Part shown: positions 27,319 through 36,080 of the stretch, one piece after another
Layout of the letters: each line of letters starts with the position of its first letter
Numbering within the stretch: the first letter of the stretch is position 1
Source: HXMU1428-3 sp965215715
GTDB lineage: Bacteria > Pseudomonadota > Alphaproteobacteria > Rhizobiales > HXMU1428-3
Reading direction: 5' to 3'
Assembly (NCBI GenBank): GCA_965215715.1
Contig: OZ244129.1
Span: 2,728,001-2,792,000 of the forward strand
DNA length: 64,000 nt
The notes under the pieces: model-generated
Database searches by the model: none
Told to the model about the DNA's origin: nothing
What the model saw: the letters and a program-made list of their open reading frames with translations, nothing else
Translations under genes and position numbers: made by a program

Positions 27319-27900
27319 ATGGCTGCACGCAAAAAATCAGTTCAAAAAAATGGTTTTCGTGTCAATGAGTATGTTGTCTATCCTTCCCATGGTGTGGGAC
27401 GTATCATTGAAATCGAAACACAAGAAGTGGCTGGTGTTAGCCTTGAGCTATTCGTGATTGAATTTGAACAAGATAAAATGATCTTGCGGGTGCCAACGTC
27501 AAAGGCTGAAAGCGTTGGAATGCGTAAGCTGGCTGAAGAAGATGTGGTTAAAAAAGCTTATACCACTTTGAAAGGCAAAGCGCGCATCAAGCGGACCATG
27601 TGGTCACGCCGCGCACAAGAATATGAAGCCAAGATTAATTCTGGTGACCTGATTAGCGTTGCTGAAGTTGTACGTGACCTTTACAGATGCGATACACAGC
27701 CTGAGCAATCTTATTCTGAGCGCCAGTTGTTTGAAGCAGCGCTTGACCGGTTGGCCCGTGAAATTGCAGCAATTGAAAAGCTTGATGAAGCTGGTGCTGT
27801 GCAAAAGATTACAGGCGTGCTGTCTAAAGCTGCGCAAAGCAATCGCGCCAAAGCCCTTGAAGCTGATGGTAGTGGTGATGACCAGGAAGCGGCTGCTTAA
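27319..27900 (+). CDS. carD: CarD/CdnL-family transcription regulator
   Basis: This RNA polymerase-binding protein stabilises open complexes at housekeeping promoters. The N-terminal RNAP-interacting domain reads GFRVNEYVVYPSHGVGRIIEIE. It is followed by the helical DNA-binding part, with the conserved WSRRAQEYEAKINSGDL and Trp. The 193-aa length and Ala/Asp-rich tail match alphaproteobacterial CarD. A GAGAGAAAG ribosome-binding region precedes the ATG. Confidence 0.95.
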   Translation: MAARKKSVQKNGFRVNEYVVYPSHGVGRIIEIETQEVAGVSLELFVIEFEQDKMILRVPTSKAESVGMRKLAEEDVVKKAYTTLKGKARIKRTMWSRRAQEYEAKINSGDLISVAEVVRDLYRCDTQPEQSYSERQLFEAALDRLAREIAAIEKLDEAGAVQKITGVLSKAAQSNRAKALEADGSGDDQEAAA

Positions 27901-27927
27901 GCATTATTTGCTAAATTTATTTTTAAG

Positions 27928-27964
27928 CCCTTTCGGACTTTTATGTTCGGAAGGGTTTTTTTAT
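27928..27964 (+). terminator. Rho-independent terminator of carD
   Basis: An imperfect stem (CCCTTTCGGAC with GTTCGGAAGGG) is followed by seven T residues, about 30 bp after the carD stop. Confidence 0.75.
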
Positions 27965-28024
27965 TGATTTCTTGGTACAGCACCAGAGCAGTGAATTTCA
28001 GGCCATTCACTTTCTTCTTAGATA

Positions 28025-28810
28025 TTAATCTATCACTTGTAGCATTTCAGGTATTTCCATCCTGATCATTGGGCCGTTCCAATGGTCTAACCATCCGCGA
28101 GCTATGACTTGTTTGCCTACAAGTCCTTTTAAATATGGCCAGGATAATGTTTTGCGCTTCAATAGCCTTGATGCGATGACGATGGTAAAATCAGTACGCC
28201 AGTTTTTGTCAAAATTGATAAATGTATTGTTGCTGGAGCGGCCTATAGAGTTGATTTTCCCTTTGACAATAACAAAGTTTCCCTGGGGGTGCTGGTTTAA
28301 AGTTTGCACGTCTGCGGCTTCATAAAGGCGCAAACTTTTATCGTTTTTCCATTCCCCTAGTTTTTCCTTGCGGGCTTTTTGTTCCATATCTAAGAGAGTT
28401 GTAAAACAACGTTTGTTATGCGCTGTTGCATAAACAATTGCCAAACCTCGGCTGATTAAGTCTGCTTGCAGCCATTTTTGCTGATCGTTATGGTTTGTGA
28501 AAATGTGAGAGATGAACCGGTTGTGACGATCAGTTTTTGGGCCAGAAGAAAAATAGGTAATTTTTTTACCTTTTAAACTATGATTCAGCTCTTGTTTGTT
28601 TATGCCGCGGGCCAATTTTATGTTGGCAAGGGTTAAGCGTTGGCCATTTGTTAAAATAACATTGTTTTCTTTGGTGATCTGTTTGACGACCCCACTTTGA
28701 GTGGGAAGAAAAATACAAGCAGGGTAACTGTCCTGTGCCCAGGTTGGGCTGTTTTGACTGGTCATAACAATAACTGCAAGCCCTCCTATCATTTTCGCTT
28801 TTAAGTCCAT
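28025..28810 (-). CDS. Exported SNase-like protein, probably degenerate
   Basis: A signal peptide (cleaved near WAQDSYP) precedes a staphylococcal-nuclease-like OB fold (GVVKQITKENNVILTNGQRLTLANIKL...DRHNRFISHIF...LISRGLAIVYA...LLDMEQKARKEKLGEW). A second small domain follows (residues about 165-261, NFVIVKGKINSIGRSSNNTFINF). The usual catalytic stretch after the LANI strand is not conserved (no APE-type Glu), so nuclease activity is doubtful. Such proteins are common in Hyphomicrobiales. Confidence 0.75.
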   Translation of the reverse strand: MDLKAKMIGGLAVIVMTSQNSPTWAQDSYPACIFLPTQSGVVKQITKENNVILTNGQRLTLANIKLARGINKQELNHSLKGKKITYFSSGPKTDRHNRFISHIFTNHNDQQKWLQADLISRGLAIVYATAHNKRCFTTLLDMEQKARKEKLGEWKNDKSLRLYEAADVQTLNQHPQGNFVIVKGKINSIGRSSNNTFINFDKNWRTDFTIVIASRLLKRKTLSWPYLKGLVGKQVIARGWLDHWNGPMIRMEIPEMLQVID

Positions 28811-28907
28811 TTTATCCCTTTTTTTGAAAACTTTTTTAATGTTTCCTTAAGCATACCTCTGGCAGTGTACTGATGATTATCACTTTAAATACTTATAAGG
28901 TATTGCT

Positions 28908-29444
28908 ATGTCACAAGATGTTTTCCTGACAGGAAAGGAGCGATTTTTCAATGATACTGAAATCATCGTGTCTAAAACAAATCTTAAAGGGCACATTACT
29001 TATGCCAATACAATATTTTTAGATATTGCTGGATACACTGAAGCTGAAATTATTGGCAAGCCTCATAGTATTATTCGCCATCCAGATATGCCGCGATGTA
29101 TTTTTAAAATGCTTTGGGATACCCTTTTTGAGGGACATGAAATTTTCGCTTATGTCCTTAATCGTTGTAAAAATGGTGATCATTATTGGGTTTATGCGCA
29201 TGTGACGCCCAGTTTTAATATGAAAGGCGATATCATTGGCTTTCATTCTAATCGCCGTGTCCCGGAACGTCATATCATCGAGCAAGTCATTACCCCTCTT
29301 TATAAAAATCTCAAGCAAGCAGAACAACAAGAGCAAAACCGCAAAGATGGTCTGCTCAAATCTTGCGATTTGGTGACAGCAATGCTGGCTGATAAGGGGA
29401 TGCCTTATGAAGAATTTATCATGACAATTGGGAAAGAACATTAA
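28908..29444 (+). CDS. Aer-type PAS sensor protein
   Basis: The 178-aa protein is one PAS domain with the aerotaxis signature (LKGHITYANTIFLDIAGYTEAEIIGKPHSIIRHPDMP...FKMLWDTL...WVYAHVTP), followed by a helical tail. In Aer this PAS binds FAD and senses redox state. There is no membrane or signalling domain. The next gene, 53 bp downstream, encodes a soluble chemoreceptor, so the two may form a split Aer-like receptor. Confidence 0.9.
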   Translation: MSQDVFLTGKERFFNDTEIIVSKTNLKGHITYANTIFLDIAGYTEAEIIGKPHSIIRHPDMPRCIFKMLWDTLFEGHEIFAYVLNRCKNGDHYWVYAHVTPSFNMKGDIIGFHSNRRVPERHIIEQVITPLYKNLKQAEQQEQNRKDGLLKSCDLVTAMLADKGMPYEEFIMTIGKEH

Positions 29445-29497
29445 TTGGGTTGGCTGTGTTTTGCTCAGCAATGTTTTTAGAGTTAAGGAAGAAAACA

Positions 29498-30658
29498 ATG
29501 TTTAATAATAAAAATGATCGGGCTATTTCTAAATCTTTAAAAGTTTGTAAGGCGGTTATTGAGGGTGACTTTGAAGCTCGGATCCTTGATATACAAGAGA
29601 CCGGAGAGATGGGTGAATTAATGCATCATATCAATGCAATGATTGATCAATTTGATGCTTATTTGCGAGATTCAAAAGCTTGTCTTGATTATGTTAGCCG
29701 CAATCAATATTTTCGCTTAATTCCTGAAAATGGTAAGTCTGGCGCGTTCTTGGAGGCAACAAAGTCTATCAATGCTGCGACCAATCAAATTAAAATTCGC
29801 AATGATGAATTTATTGAGCTGGGCAATAAATTTGAAACTGATATGCAAGAGATTGTATCTTCGGTTTCACATGCTGTTAGCGAGTTGGATGTTGTTTCTG
29901 ATCATGTGAATAAATCTTCGAATGCCGCGTTAGAACAATCAACAGCTGTTTCGGCAAGTGCTGAGCAGGCTTCGCAGAATATGCAAGGCGTGGCCTCTGC
30001 AACAGAAGAGCTGACAAATGCCATTGCTGAAATCAATAGTCAGGTCGTGCAATCTTCACAAATTACATCTGATGCAGTTATTAAATCGGAACAAATGAGT
30101 TCTGAAATTTCAGGTTTGGCCGAAGCTTCAAATGAAATCAGCAATGTGATGAAACTGATTAGTGAGATTGCTGAACAGACAAATTTGCTTGCACTTAATG
30201 CAACGATTGAAGCGGCAAGAGCGGGGGATGCGGGTAAAGGATTTGCTGTGGTTGCGCAAGAAGTGAAGGCACTGGCCGAACAGACTTCCAAAGCAACTGA
30301 AGATACAGAACAACAAATTAAGAATATTCAAGAGGCTATGGAGCGCTCTGTGCAAGCCAATCAAGATATCAGTGGTACCATTGAAAAGGTGAATGAGATT
30401 TCAACTATGATTGCCTCTGCCATTGAAGAACAAAGTGCTGCGACACAAGAAATTGCGCGTAACGTTAATGATGCTGCTGATGGCACAGCTAGCGTTAGCA
30501 ATAATATTTCCCAAATTATGCAAGCAGGCCAAGACACGCAAAATTCTGCAAATGAGATTATTGAAACATCCAAGAAAATTTCTGCTCAAGAAACATCTTT
30601 GAAGAATTTAAAGTCTGGGATGCATTCCTTCCTTGAAAATGTGCGCAAAGTTGGCTGA
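29498..30658 (+). CDS. Soluble methyl-accepting chemotaxis protein
   Basis: The 386-aa product has an N-terminal HAMP-like region (VCKAVIEGDFEARILD...GELMHHINAMIDQFDAYL) and a full MCP signalling domain with the hairpin-tip sequence EIAEQTNLLALNATIEAARAG. No membrane segment is present, so it is cytoplasmic. I chose the ATG at 29498 after AAGGAAG. The frame upstream to 29450 lacks a ribosome-binding site. No CheR-tethering pentapeptide is seen at the C-terminus (ENVRKVG). Confidence 0.92.
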   Translation: MFNNKNDRAISKSLKVCKAVIEGDFEARILDIQETGEMGELMHHINAMIDQFDAYLRDSKACLDYVSRNQYFRLIPENGKSGAFLEATKSINAATNQIKIRNDEFIELGNKFETDMQEIVSSVSHAVSELDVVSDHVNKSSNAALEQSTAVSASAEQASQNMQGVASATEELTNAIAEINSQVVQSSQITSDAVIKSEQMSSEISGLAEASNEISNVMKLISEIAEQTNLLALNATIEAARAGDAGKGFAVVAQEVKALAEQTSKATEDTEQQIKNIQEAMERSVQANQDISGTIEKVNEISTMIASAIEEQSAATQEIARNVNDAADGTASVSNNISQIMQAGQDTQNSANEIIETSKKISAQETSLKNLKSGMHSFLENVRKVG

Positions 30659-30782
30659 TCTGGTCTAGGCTTATGGTTTGGAAACTGTGAGCCTAGATAC
30701 AAATTTGTTTAACAAGATTTGGCCGTTGTTTTATGGTCCTTCACATATATAAGTTACTTTTAATTCTATTTGTGATGAGACG

Positions 30783-31790
30783 ATGGATACAATTACTCAG
30801 TTTGTATTAGGGGCAAGTGTGGCCGGGGTTGGGCTCGGCCCACGGTTGGGCTGGCGCGCCATTTTGGTAGGCGGGGTCATTGCCACATTGCCTGATCTTG
30901 ATAGCTTTATTCCCTATGACTCGCCTCTTGATAAGATGACCTATCATCGCGGGTTTACTCATTCACTCATCGTGCAGACGGCCCTTAGCCCTTTGATTGC
31001 TGCTGGTTTAATTACCTTTTTTAAAAACAACTCTCTTTCCTGGCAGCGTTGTTGGCTCACCGTGTGGTTGTGCCTGATAACCCATAGTTTGCTTGATAGC
31101 CTGACCACTTATGGCACGCAATTGTTTTGGCCGCTCAATGTTGGACCGCCTGTTGCTTTTTCCAGTGTGTTTATTATTGATCCGTTTTATACCATCTTAT
31201 TGATTATAGGGATTATTGGCTTTTTAAGCTTGGCTAGAAAGCGTCTTAGCAAAGCGGTAAAATTCTGCTCGGTATTGTTGGGGTTATCGACCCTTTATTT
31301 GGGGTTGGGCATGAGTGCACATCTGGTGGTGCAATCAAGAGCAATGGCGTTGCCACAATTGGAAGGCACGAAAATTCATGTGCAACCAACCCCGTTTAAT
31401 ATTCTTTATTGGCAAGTTCTGGCGATTAACGACAAGCAAACATTTGTTGGCGCCACAAGTGTTTTGCGCACCTGTCCGCTTATTGACTTTAAAACTTATG
31501 AACGCTTTGCTTCGCCTTTGCCTTTTCAAACCCGTATCCCGCAAGATGTGAAACGATTTGAGTGGTTTACTGATGGGTTTTATTCCTATCGGTTTACTGA
31601 CACCGGCATTTTAATATCAGATTTACGCATTGGTTTTGCGCCGGCTTACCCGTTTACGTTTCAATTTGCGCGCAAATCTGAGGGGGCTTATGTTTTGCAA
31701 AAGGCAAAGCGTGTGCGCCAATCACAACGTAGTTTGGCTTATTTGCAATCCTTGTATCACATGGCACAAAAAGTCCCTGATGGGTGTTAG
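30783..31790 (+). CDS. YdjM/DUF457-type membrane-bound metal-dependent hydrolase
   Basis: A polytopic membrane protein of 335 aa with the family motifs ATLPDLDSF and YHRGFTHSL, whose His and Asp residues are the predicted metal ligands. Four to five hydrophobic segments lie in the first 190 residues, with a soluble domain after. Members are annotated as metal-dependent hydrolases without a proven substrate (E. coli YdjM is LexA-regulated). It stands alone, upstream of tRNA-Arg. Confidence 0.85.
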   Translation: MDTITQFVLGASVAGVGLGPRLGWRAILVGGVIATLPDLDSFIPYDSPLDKMTYHRGFTHSLIVQTALSPLIAAGLITFFKNNSLSWQRCWLTVWLCLITHSLLDSLTTYGTQLFWPLNVGPPVAFSSVFIIDPFYTILLIIGIIGFLSLARKRLSKAVKFCSVLLGLSTLYLGLGMSAHLVVQSRAMALPQLEGTKIHVQPTPFNILYWQVLAINDKQTFVGATSVLRTCPLIDFKTYERFASPLPFQTRIPQDVKRFEWFTDGFYSYRFTDTGILISDLRIGFAPAYPFTFQFARKSEGAYVLQKAKRVRQSQRSLAYLQSLYHMAQKVPDGC

Positions 31791-31863
31791 CTGAGCGTTT
31801 TAAGCTTGTATTTTAAGGGCAATATTTTTTATGATTAAGGGTATATTGCTGATTGAATTTAAT

Positions 31864-31940
31864 CTCCCCGTAGCTCAGTTGGATAGAGCATCAGATTCCT
31901 AATCTGAGGGTCGCGTGTTCGAATCACGCCGGGGAGGCCA
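31864..31940 (+). tRNA. tRNA-Arg (anticodon CCT)
   Basis: The 77-nt cloverleaf has acceptor arms CTCCCCG/CGGGGAG, D arm TAGCTCAGTTGGATAGAGCA, anticodon stem TCAGA/TCTGA with loop TTCCTAA (anticodon CCT, codon AGG), T loop GTTCGAATC and an encoded CCA at 31938-31940. A RIME-like repeat follows 12 bp later. No integrase or attachment duplication was seen nearby. Confidence 0.96.
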
Positions 31941-31951
31941 GCCTATTCTCT

Positions 31952-32054
31952 AGAGCATTCCTCTTTTTGATGAATTCACTGGAATGCTCTCATAATTTGT
32001 TTTAGCGTTTCTTTTTTCGAAAAACCGGTACCCACTTTAAGGCGGAATGCTCTT
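31952..32054. repeat. RIME-like palindromic intergenic element, copy 2
   Basis: The first half is AGAGCATTCC...GGAATGCTCT (31952-31990). The second half has the AAAACCGG-type core (AAAAACCGGTACCCACTTTAAGG) and ends GGAATGCTCT. The layout matches 7510-7609 and 45238-45338. Confidence 0.7.
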
Positions 32055-32109
32055 AGTTCTTCTTTTATAAAATCCAGTACAAAAATAGCCCCTTTTTTTC
32101 ACGCTCATG

Positions 32110-32138
32110 TTTAGACTTATTCTTATAATAATTCTAAA
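32110..32138. promoter_or_regulatory. Two overlapping Irr/ICE-like iron boxes
   Basis: The rhizobial iron control element is roughly TTTAGAA-N3-TTCTAAA. Positions 32110-32126 match it at 11 of 14 fixed bases and 32122-32138 at 12 of 14, overlapping by five bases. They lie about 130 bp upstream of the first ORF of the imelysin cluster, a fitting place for control by Irr. The consensus is from memory of the literature and the match was made by eye. Confidence 0.5.
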
Positions 32139-32234
32139 CTACTGGTTTTATTCACTTTTTTATTGACGGCTTGGTTTTTGTTTGTTTATCTTTTGCCAGC
32201 GCTCCTTTTTTGGGGAGCAGATATTAGTCTGATT

Positions 32235-32497
32235 ACGGGACCTTGAACCCCGTCTATTGGAGAAAAAAATGACTGGTTTATTCCTTGATGCCTGCGCGCT
32301 TAGTCGCAGGTTTTTCGACGATCTAAATACTGCTGATTTATCGCCTTTGTCTGGGCTAAGGCAGTTTTGTTTTCCTTCTTATATTTTGTCTTTTCTTGAT
32401 CGCTGTTTCTTATCCCAGCGATCTTAGAGGTTTTTTTACTTGCCCTTTTTTGGGCTGGATTGGTTTTCAAAACAAAAACGGTAAGACCGTGTTTTGT
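32235..32497 (+). promoter_or_regulatory. Hairpin-rich leader of the iron-uptake cluster
   Basis: Four inverted repeats follow each other. They are ACGGG/CCCGT (32235-32253), CCTGCG/CGCAGG followed by five T (32291-32315), GATCGCTG/CAGCGATC followed 7 nt later by seven T (32398-32437), and ACAAAAACGGT/ACCGTGTTTTGT (32472-32497). The second and third resemble intrinsic terminators and lie within a 52-codon ORF. The layout suggests a structured, possibly attenuated leader upstream of the gene at 32542. Confidence 0.45.
32269..32427 (+). CDS. Short leader ORF (52 aa)
   Basis: This ORF is too short for standard gene calls but has a strong ribosome-binding site (GGAG, 7 bp before ATG). It encodes MTGLFLDACALSRRF... 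ending in LDRCFLSQRS. No family is recognised. Two terminator-like hairpins fall inside it, so it may be a regulatory leader peptide whose translation affects them, rather than a functional protein. Confidence 0.4.
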   Translation: MTGLFLDACALSRRFFDDLNTADLSPLSGLRQFCFPSYILSFLDRCFLSQRS

Positions 32498-32541
32498 AAC
32501 CATGTAGAAACCCCAGATTTTTTTAAGGACATTTGATAACG

Positions 32542-33171
32542 ATGGTAAAACGATCCTTTTTTAATTTTGATTTACAGATAGATGAAGAGCTATCTTTATG
32601 TAATAGGCACAACTGGGACGAGTGTGATATCTTGAACAGGCATCAAGACTGTCCGGCAGCCTTATTTCCTTGCTCTTCTCAAAACACAACAGATTATGCC
32701 CCTGTTGATCTTCGCTCAGGCTCGGCCAATATGGTAGGCATGGGGTTTCGTTGTTGGGTTCGGGGCACGCAAACTCACGACACGCGTTTTTTTGATGTGT
32801 GTAGTCGGCAATATATTCAACATTTTGGCCTGAAAGACGGGATTGTTCTGACCACCAAGTTGGGACATTGGGTTGATACACTTGATAAGTTTAAATCGCG
32901 CCCCCTATCGATTCATAAACATCAGGCCCTGGGGTTTAGTTTTGATGAGGTGATCGCCATTTCAATGATTGCGGCTTGCCAACATTCTGAATGCCCAGCG
33001 CTGCAAGCCTGTCTTTATTCCTTAACACAAGCGGCCGACTTTGAGCGCCCACAACAAGCCGCGCAAGATTTTGCCGATGGCCTGATCGATGCGGGGCAAA
33101 TTTTAAGTCCGGATTGCATTGCTATGCCGCTAAAGGCAATGGCTTTGGAACCGGCAAGGTCAACTCACTAA
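32542..33171 (+). CDS. Hypothetical Cys-rich protein of the imelysin cluster
   Basis: Not recognised. The 209-aa protein has no signal peptide. Its N-terminal part has closely spaced cysteines (SLCNRHNWDECDI, QDCPAALFPC), and further Cys occur in FRCWVRG, DVCSRQ and SECPALQACLYS. The clustered Cys/His could bind a metal. It starts 39 bp before the imelysin gene and is likely cotranscribed with it, so a link to iron is inferred from context only. The start could also be TTG at 32533, nearer the AAGGA site. Confidence 0.6.
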   Translation: MVKRSFFNFDLQIDEELSLCNRHNWDECDILNRHQDCPAALFPCSSQNTTDYAPVDLRSGSANMVGMGFRCWVRGTQTHDTRFFDVCSRQYIQHFGLKDGIVLTTKLGHWVDTLDKFKSRPLSIHKHQALGFSFDEVIAISMIAACQHSECPALQACLYSLTQAADFERPQQAAQDFADGLIDAGQILSPDCIAMPLKAMALEPARSTH

Positions 33172-33209
33172 TTTTAAGCAAACTTTATATCAGTAAAGAG
33201 GAGATTTTG

Positions 33210-34496
33210 ATGTATTTAAAAAAACGTTTAACGGGCCTGTGTGCCTTTTCCGTTTTGGTCGGGGTAAGTGTGAGCCCGGTTGTGGCGGCAGAGCCTAAAG
33301 TGAAAGATATTGTCAACACCTATGCCAATATTGCGCAGGCGACCTATGAAGATTCTTTGAACACAGCTAAAAAAATGAAAGGCGCAATCGACGCTTTTTT
33401 GAAAACGCCCACTGCGACCACCCTGCAGGCGGCTCGTAAAAGCTGGCTTGACGCTCGCGTGCCTTATCAGCAATCAGAGGCTTATCGCTTTGGCAATCCC
33501 ATCGTTGATGATTGGGAAGGCAAAGTGAATGCTTGGCCACTTGATGAGGGTCTGATTGACTATGTGTCTCAAGATTATGGCACGGACTCTGATGAGAATG
33601 ATCTTTACGTTGCCAATGTTATTGCCAGTAAGACAATTAAAGTTGGCGGAAAAGATGTTGACACCAGCACCATTGATAAAAAGCTGATTGCCGAGACGTT
33701 GCATGAAGCTGGCGATGTGGAAGCCAATGTGGCAACCGGTTATCACGCCATTGAGTTTTTGCTATGGGGCCAAGACTTAAATGGCACAGGCAAAGGTGCA
33801 GGTGCGCGAAAAGCCAGTGATTTTGACACAAAAAATTGCACCAATGGGAATTGTGACCGTCGGGCCCAATATTTGCGCGCTTCAACCAATTTGCTCATTG
33901 ATGACTTAACCTGGATGGTTGGTCAATGGGGTGAAAAAGGGGCCGCACGTGATGATCTATTGAAAAAAAGCGACAGTGAAGCACTTAGCGTTATCTTTAC
34001 TGGTCTTGGCTCTTTATCTTATGGCGAGTTGGCAGGTGAGCGCATGAAGCTTGGCTTGATGTTGCATGACCCTGAAGAAGAACATGATTGTTTTTCTGAT
34101 AACACGCATAACTCTCATTATTACGATGTGCTTGGCATTCAAAATGTCTACCTTGGCCGTTACAAGCGGGTTGATGGTTCTATAGTTAAGGGGCCAAGCG
34201 CTTCTGACTTGGTTAAAGCACGTGATGCAAAAGTTGACGCTGAACTGCAGGCAAAACTTGGCGCAACTTTAAAAGCCATGGGCGTTCTGGTTAAACGGGC
34301 TGAAACTGTTGAGGCTTACGATCAAATGATTGGTGAGGGCAACAAAGAAGGCAATGCTGTGGTGCAAGCTGCCATTGATGGTTTAACAAGCCAAACAAAA
34401 GCGATTGAACGGGCCGTGGCGGCGCTTAATTTGAAAGCCATTGAATTTGAAGGGTCTGATAGCCTGGATAATCCTGAAAAAGTTGGTTCTGAATAG
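33210..34496 (+). CDS. Imelysin-family iron-regulated protein (IrpA-like)
   Basis: A signal peptide (cleaved after VVA/AEPK near residue 26) precedes an imelysin domain with the GxHxxE motif (GYHAIE, residues 177-182) that is the proposed metal site. These periplasmic proteins take part in ferrous or haem iron handling in rhizobia and related bacteria. At 428 aa it is the long form. The ATG at 33210 has an AAAGAGGAG ribosome-binding site. The frame upstream to 33114 overlaps the previous gene and is not coding. Confidence 0.92.
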   Translation: MYLKKRLTGLCAFSVLVGVSVSPVVAAEPKVKDIVNTYANIAQATYEDSLNTAKKMKGAIDAFLKTPTATTLQAARKSWLDARVPYQQSEAYRFGNPIVDDWEGKVNAWPLDEGLIDYVSQDYGTDSDENDLYVANVIASKTIKVGGKDVDTSTIDKKLIAETLHEAGDVEANVATGYHAIEFLLWGQDLNGTGKGAGARKASDFDTKNCTNGNCDRRAQYLRASTNLLIDDLTWMVGQWGEKGAARDDLLKKSDSEALSVIFTGLGSLSYGELAGERMKLGLMLHDPEEEHDCFSDNTHNSHYYDVLGIQNVYLGRYKRVDGSIVKGPSASDLVKARDAKVDAELQAKLGATLKAMGVLVKRAETVEAYDQMIGEGNKEGNAVVQAAIDGLTSQTKAIERAVAALNLKAIEFEGSDSLDNPEKVGSE

Positions 34497-34509
34497 CATG
34501 CGACATGAT

Positions 34510-34541
34510 GACTGTTGTTAGGTCTTGACCTGACAACAGTC
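34510..34541 (+). terminator. Hairpin after imelysin gene
   Basis: The arms GACTGTTGTTAGGTC/GACCTGACAACAGTC form a 15-bp stem with one G-T pair, 13 bp after the stop codon. No T-run follows, so it may stabilise the mRNA 3' end or only weakly terminate before the porin gene. Confidence 0.55.
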
Positions 34542-34769
34542 AGGGTGCACAAAATGTTACATTATAACATCTATCGGACATTTCTTTTCAAACACTTTCT
34601 TTATTTTTATTGCAACAATAACAAATGATCGATAGAGTGCCGCTAACAACCTAACTTACTGTTTTTAAAAGAGTTTTTTAGTTTCTTGCAACTATATCTT
34701 TGCATGTTATGCAGGTATTAAAGAAGCTAAATCTGGGGGATTGTGAAAAATCAATACAAGGGTGTATTT

Positions 34770-36074
34770 ATGACTTTAGTAAATTCTAATTTAAAGGCGT
34801 TGGCAGTTCTTGCCGGTGTCTCTTCCTTTGCCTTTTCAGGCTTTAGTGCAAATGCGGCTGACTTTGGCGGGGATTGTTGTGCGGATCTTGAAGAGCGGGT
34901 TGCTGTGTTAGAAGCAACAACAGCGCGTAAAGGCAATCGCAAAGTTTCACTGACCGTTTCTGGCCATGTGAACCGGGGTATTTTGATCTGGGATGATGGT
35001 GATCAGAGTGATGCTTATCTTGTTGGCAATGCCAATGACGATTTGAGCATGTTCCGATTTGAGGGAGATGCTCAAATCGCTTCTGGTTGGACAGCTGGAT
35101 ATATTATTGAACTTGAACTTTCCAACACATCTTCTGCTGATGTCACACAAACAGATGATGATGGTGGCGATGAGCCAGGGTTGGTCATCAGTGAAGTTAA
35201 TATGTTCATTGAAAGCGAGCAATTGGGTCGCATAACATGGGGTCGTGCTAGCCAACCATCTGATGGCGCACCAGAAATGGACTTGTCTGGTTCTGTTTAT
35301 GCTGGTTATGCTGCTATAGCTGATGTTGGTGGTGGCTTTGAATGGCGCCTTTCTAATGGTCTTGGTCTTTCAGGTGTTACCCTTGGTGATGTGTTTGATG
35401 ACCTAAACGGCGATTCATTTGACATTATCCGCTATGACACGCCAACCTTTGCAGGTTTTACATTGTCTGCCTCTTGGGGTGAAGATGATATTTGGGATGT
35501 TGCCTTAACTTATGAAAAAGAATGGGGTGATTTTGAAGTGGCTGCTGGCATTGCCTATACTGAAAGCACAGATGCTGAAGATGATGGCACTGCTGTTGAT
35601 CAGGACACAGTCGCTGGTTCGATTTCTATTATTCACAACCCAACAGGTTTGAACTTTACTTTTGCCACAGGTCAACGTGATTTTAATAATATGCCGACTC
35701 GTTCTGACGCTGACTTTTACTATTTTAAAGCTGGACTTTTCCAACGATTCAACAGCTTGGGTAAAACGGCCATTTATGGTGAATATGGTGAATATAACGA
35801 CTTCTTTTATAATGACGGCTCGGCCGGTGCGGATGAGGCTGCTATTTCTAATGCCTTAAGTGGTGCCAATACAAATATTATCACAGGTAGTGAAGCAACT
35901 GTTTATGGTGCTGGTATTGTTCAATATATTGATGCAGCCGCTATGCAACTTTATCTTGCTTATCGTCACCATGAGATTGATTTTGAAGCCACCGATGCGG
36001 CGGGTAATGCTGTTGCCGTGAATGGCCTTGAAGATTTCGACACCGTTCTTGTTGGTGGACGTATCGAATTTTAA
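34770..36074 (+). CDS. Rhizobial-type porin
   Basis: This is an outer-membrane beta-barrel of the alphaproteobacterial porin family. It has a signal peptide (cleaved near SANA/ADFGG), then a short coiled-coil-like motif with paired cysteines (GDCCADLEERVAVLEATTARKG), then amphipathic strands from VSLTVSGHVNRGI to the C-terminal GGRIEF ending in Phe. At 434 aa it is slightly long. I chose the ATG at 34770 with AAGGG upstream. It sits inside the imelysin/di-heme cluster, which suggests a role in iron or ligand entry. Confidence 0.88.
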   Translation: MTLVNSNLKALAVLAGVSSFAFSGFSANAADFGGDCCADLEERVAVLEATTARKGNRKVSLTVSGHVNRGILIWDDGDQSDAYLVGNANDDLSMFRFEGDAQIASGWTAGYIIELELSNTSSADVTQTDDDGGDEPGLVISEVNMFIESEQLGRITWGRASQPSDGAPEMDLSGSVYAGYAAIADVGGGFEWRLSNGLGLSGVTLGDVFDDLNGDSFDIIRYDTPTFAGFTLSASWGEDDIWDVALTYEKEWGDFEVAAGIAYTESTDAEDDGTAVDQDTVAGSISIIHNPTGLNFTFATGQRDFNNMPTRSDADFYYFKAGLFQRFNSLGKTAIYGEYGEYNDFFYNDGSAGADEAAISNALSGANTNIITGSEATVYGAGIVQYIDAAAMQLYLAYRHHEIDFEATDAAGNAVAVNGLEDFDTVLVGGRIEF

Positions 36075-36080
36075 ATTAAG

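Noticed and set aside
32300..32503. 67-codon minus-strand ORF in the imelysin leader
   Set aside because: It is Lys-rich by AT composition, lacks a ribosome-binding site and overlaps the leader hairpins.
31864..32540. tRNA-Arg as attachment site of an integrated island
   Set aside because: No duplicated tRNA 3' end and no integrase were found; the following sequence is a common palindromic repeat and an iron-regulated leader.
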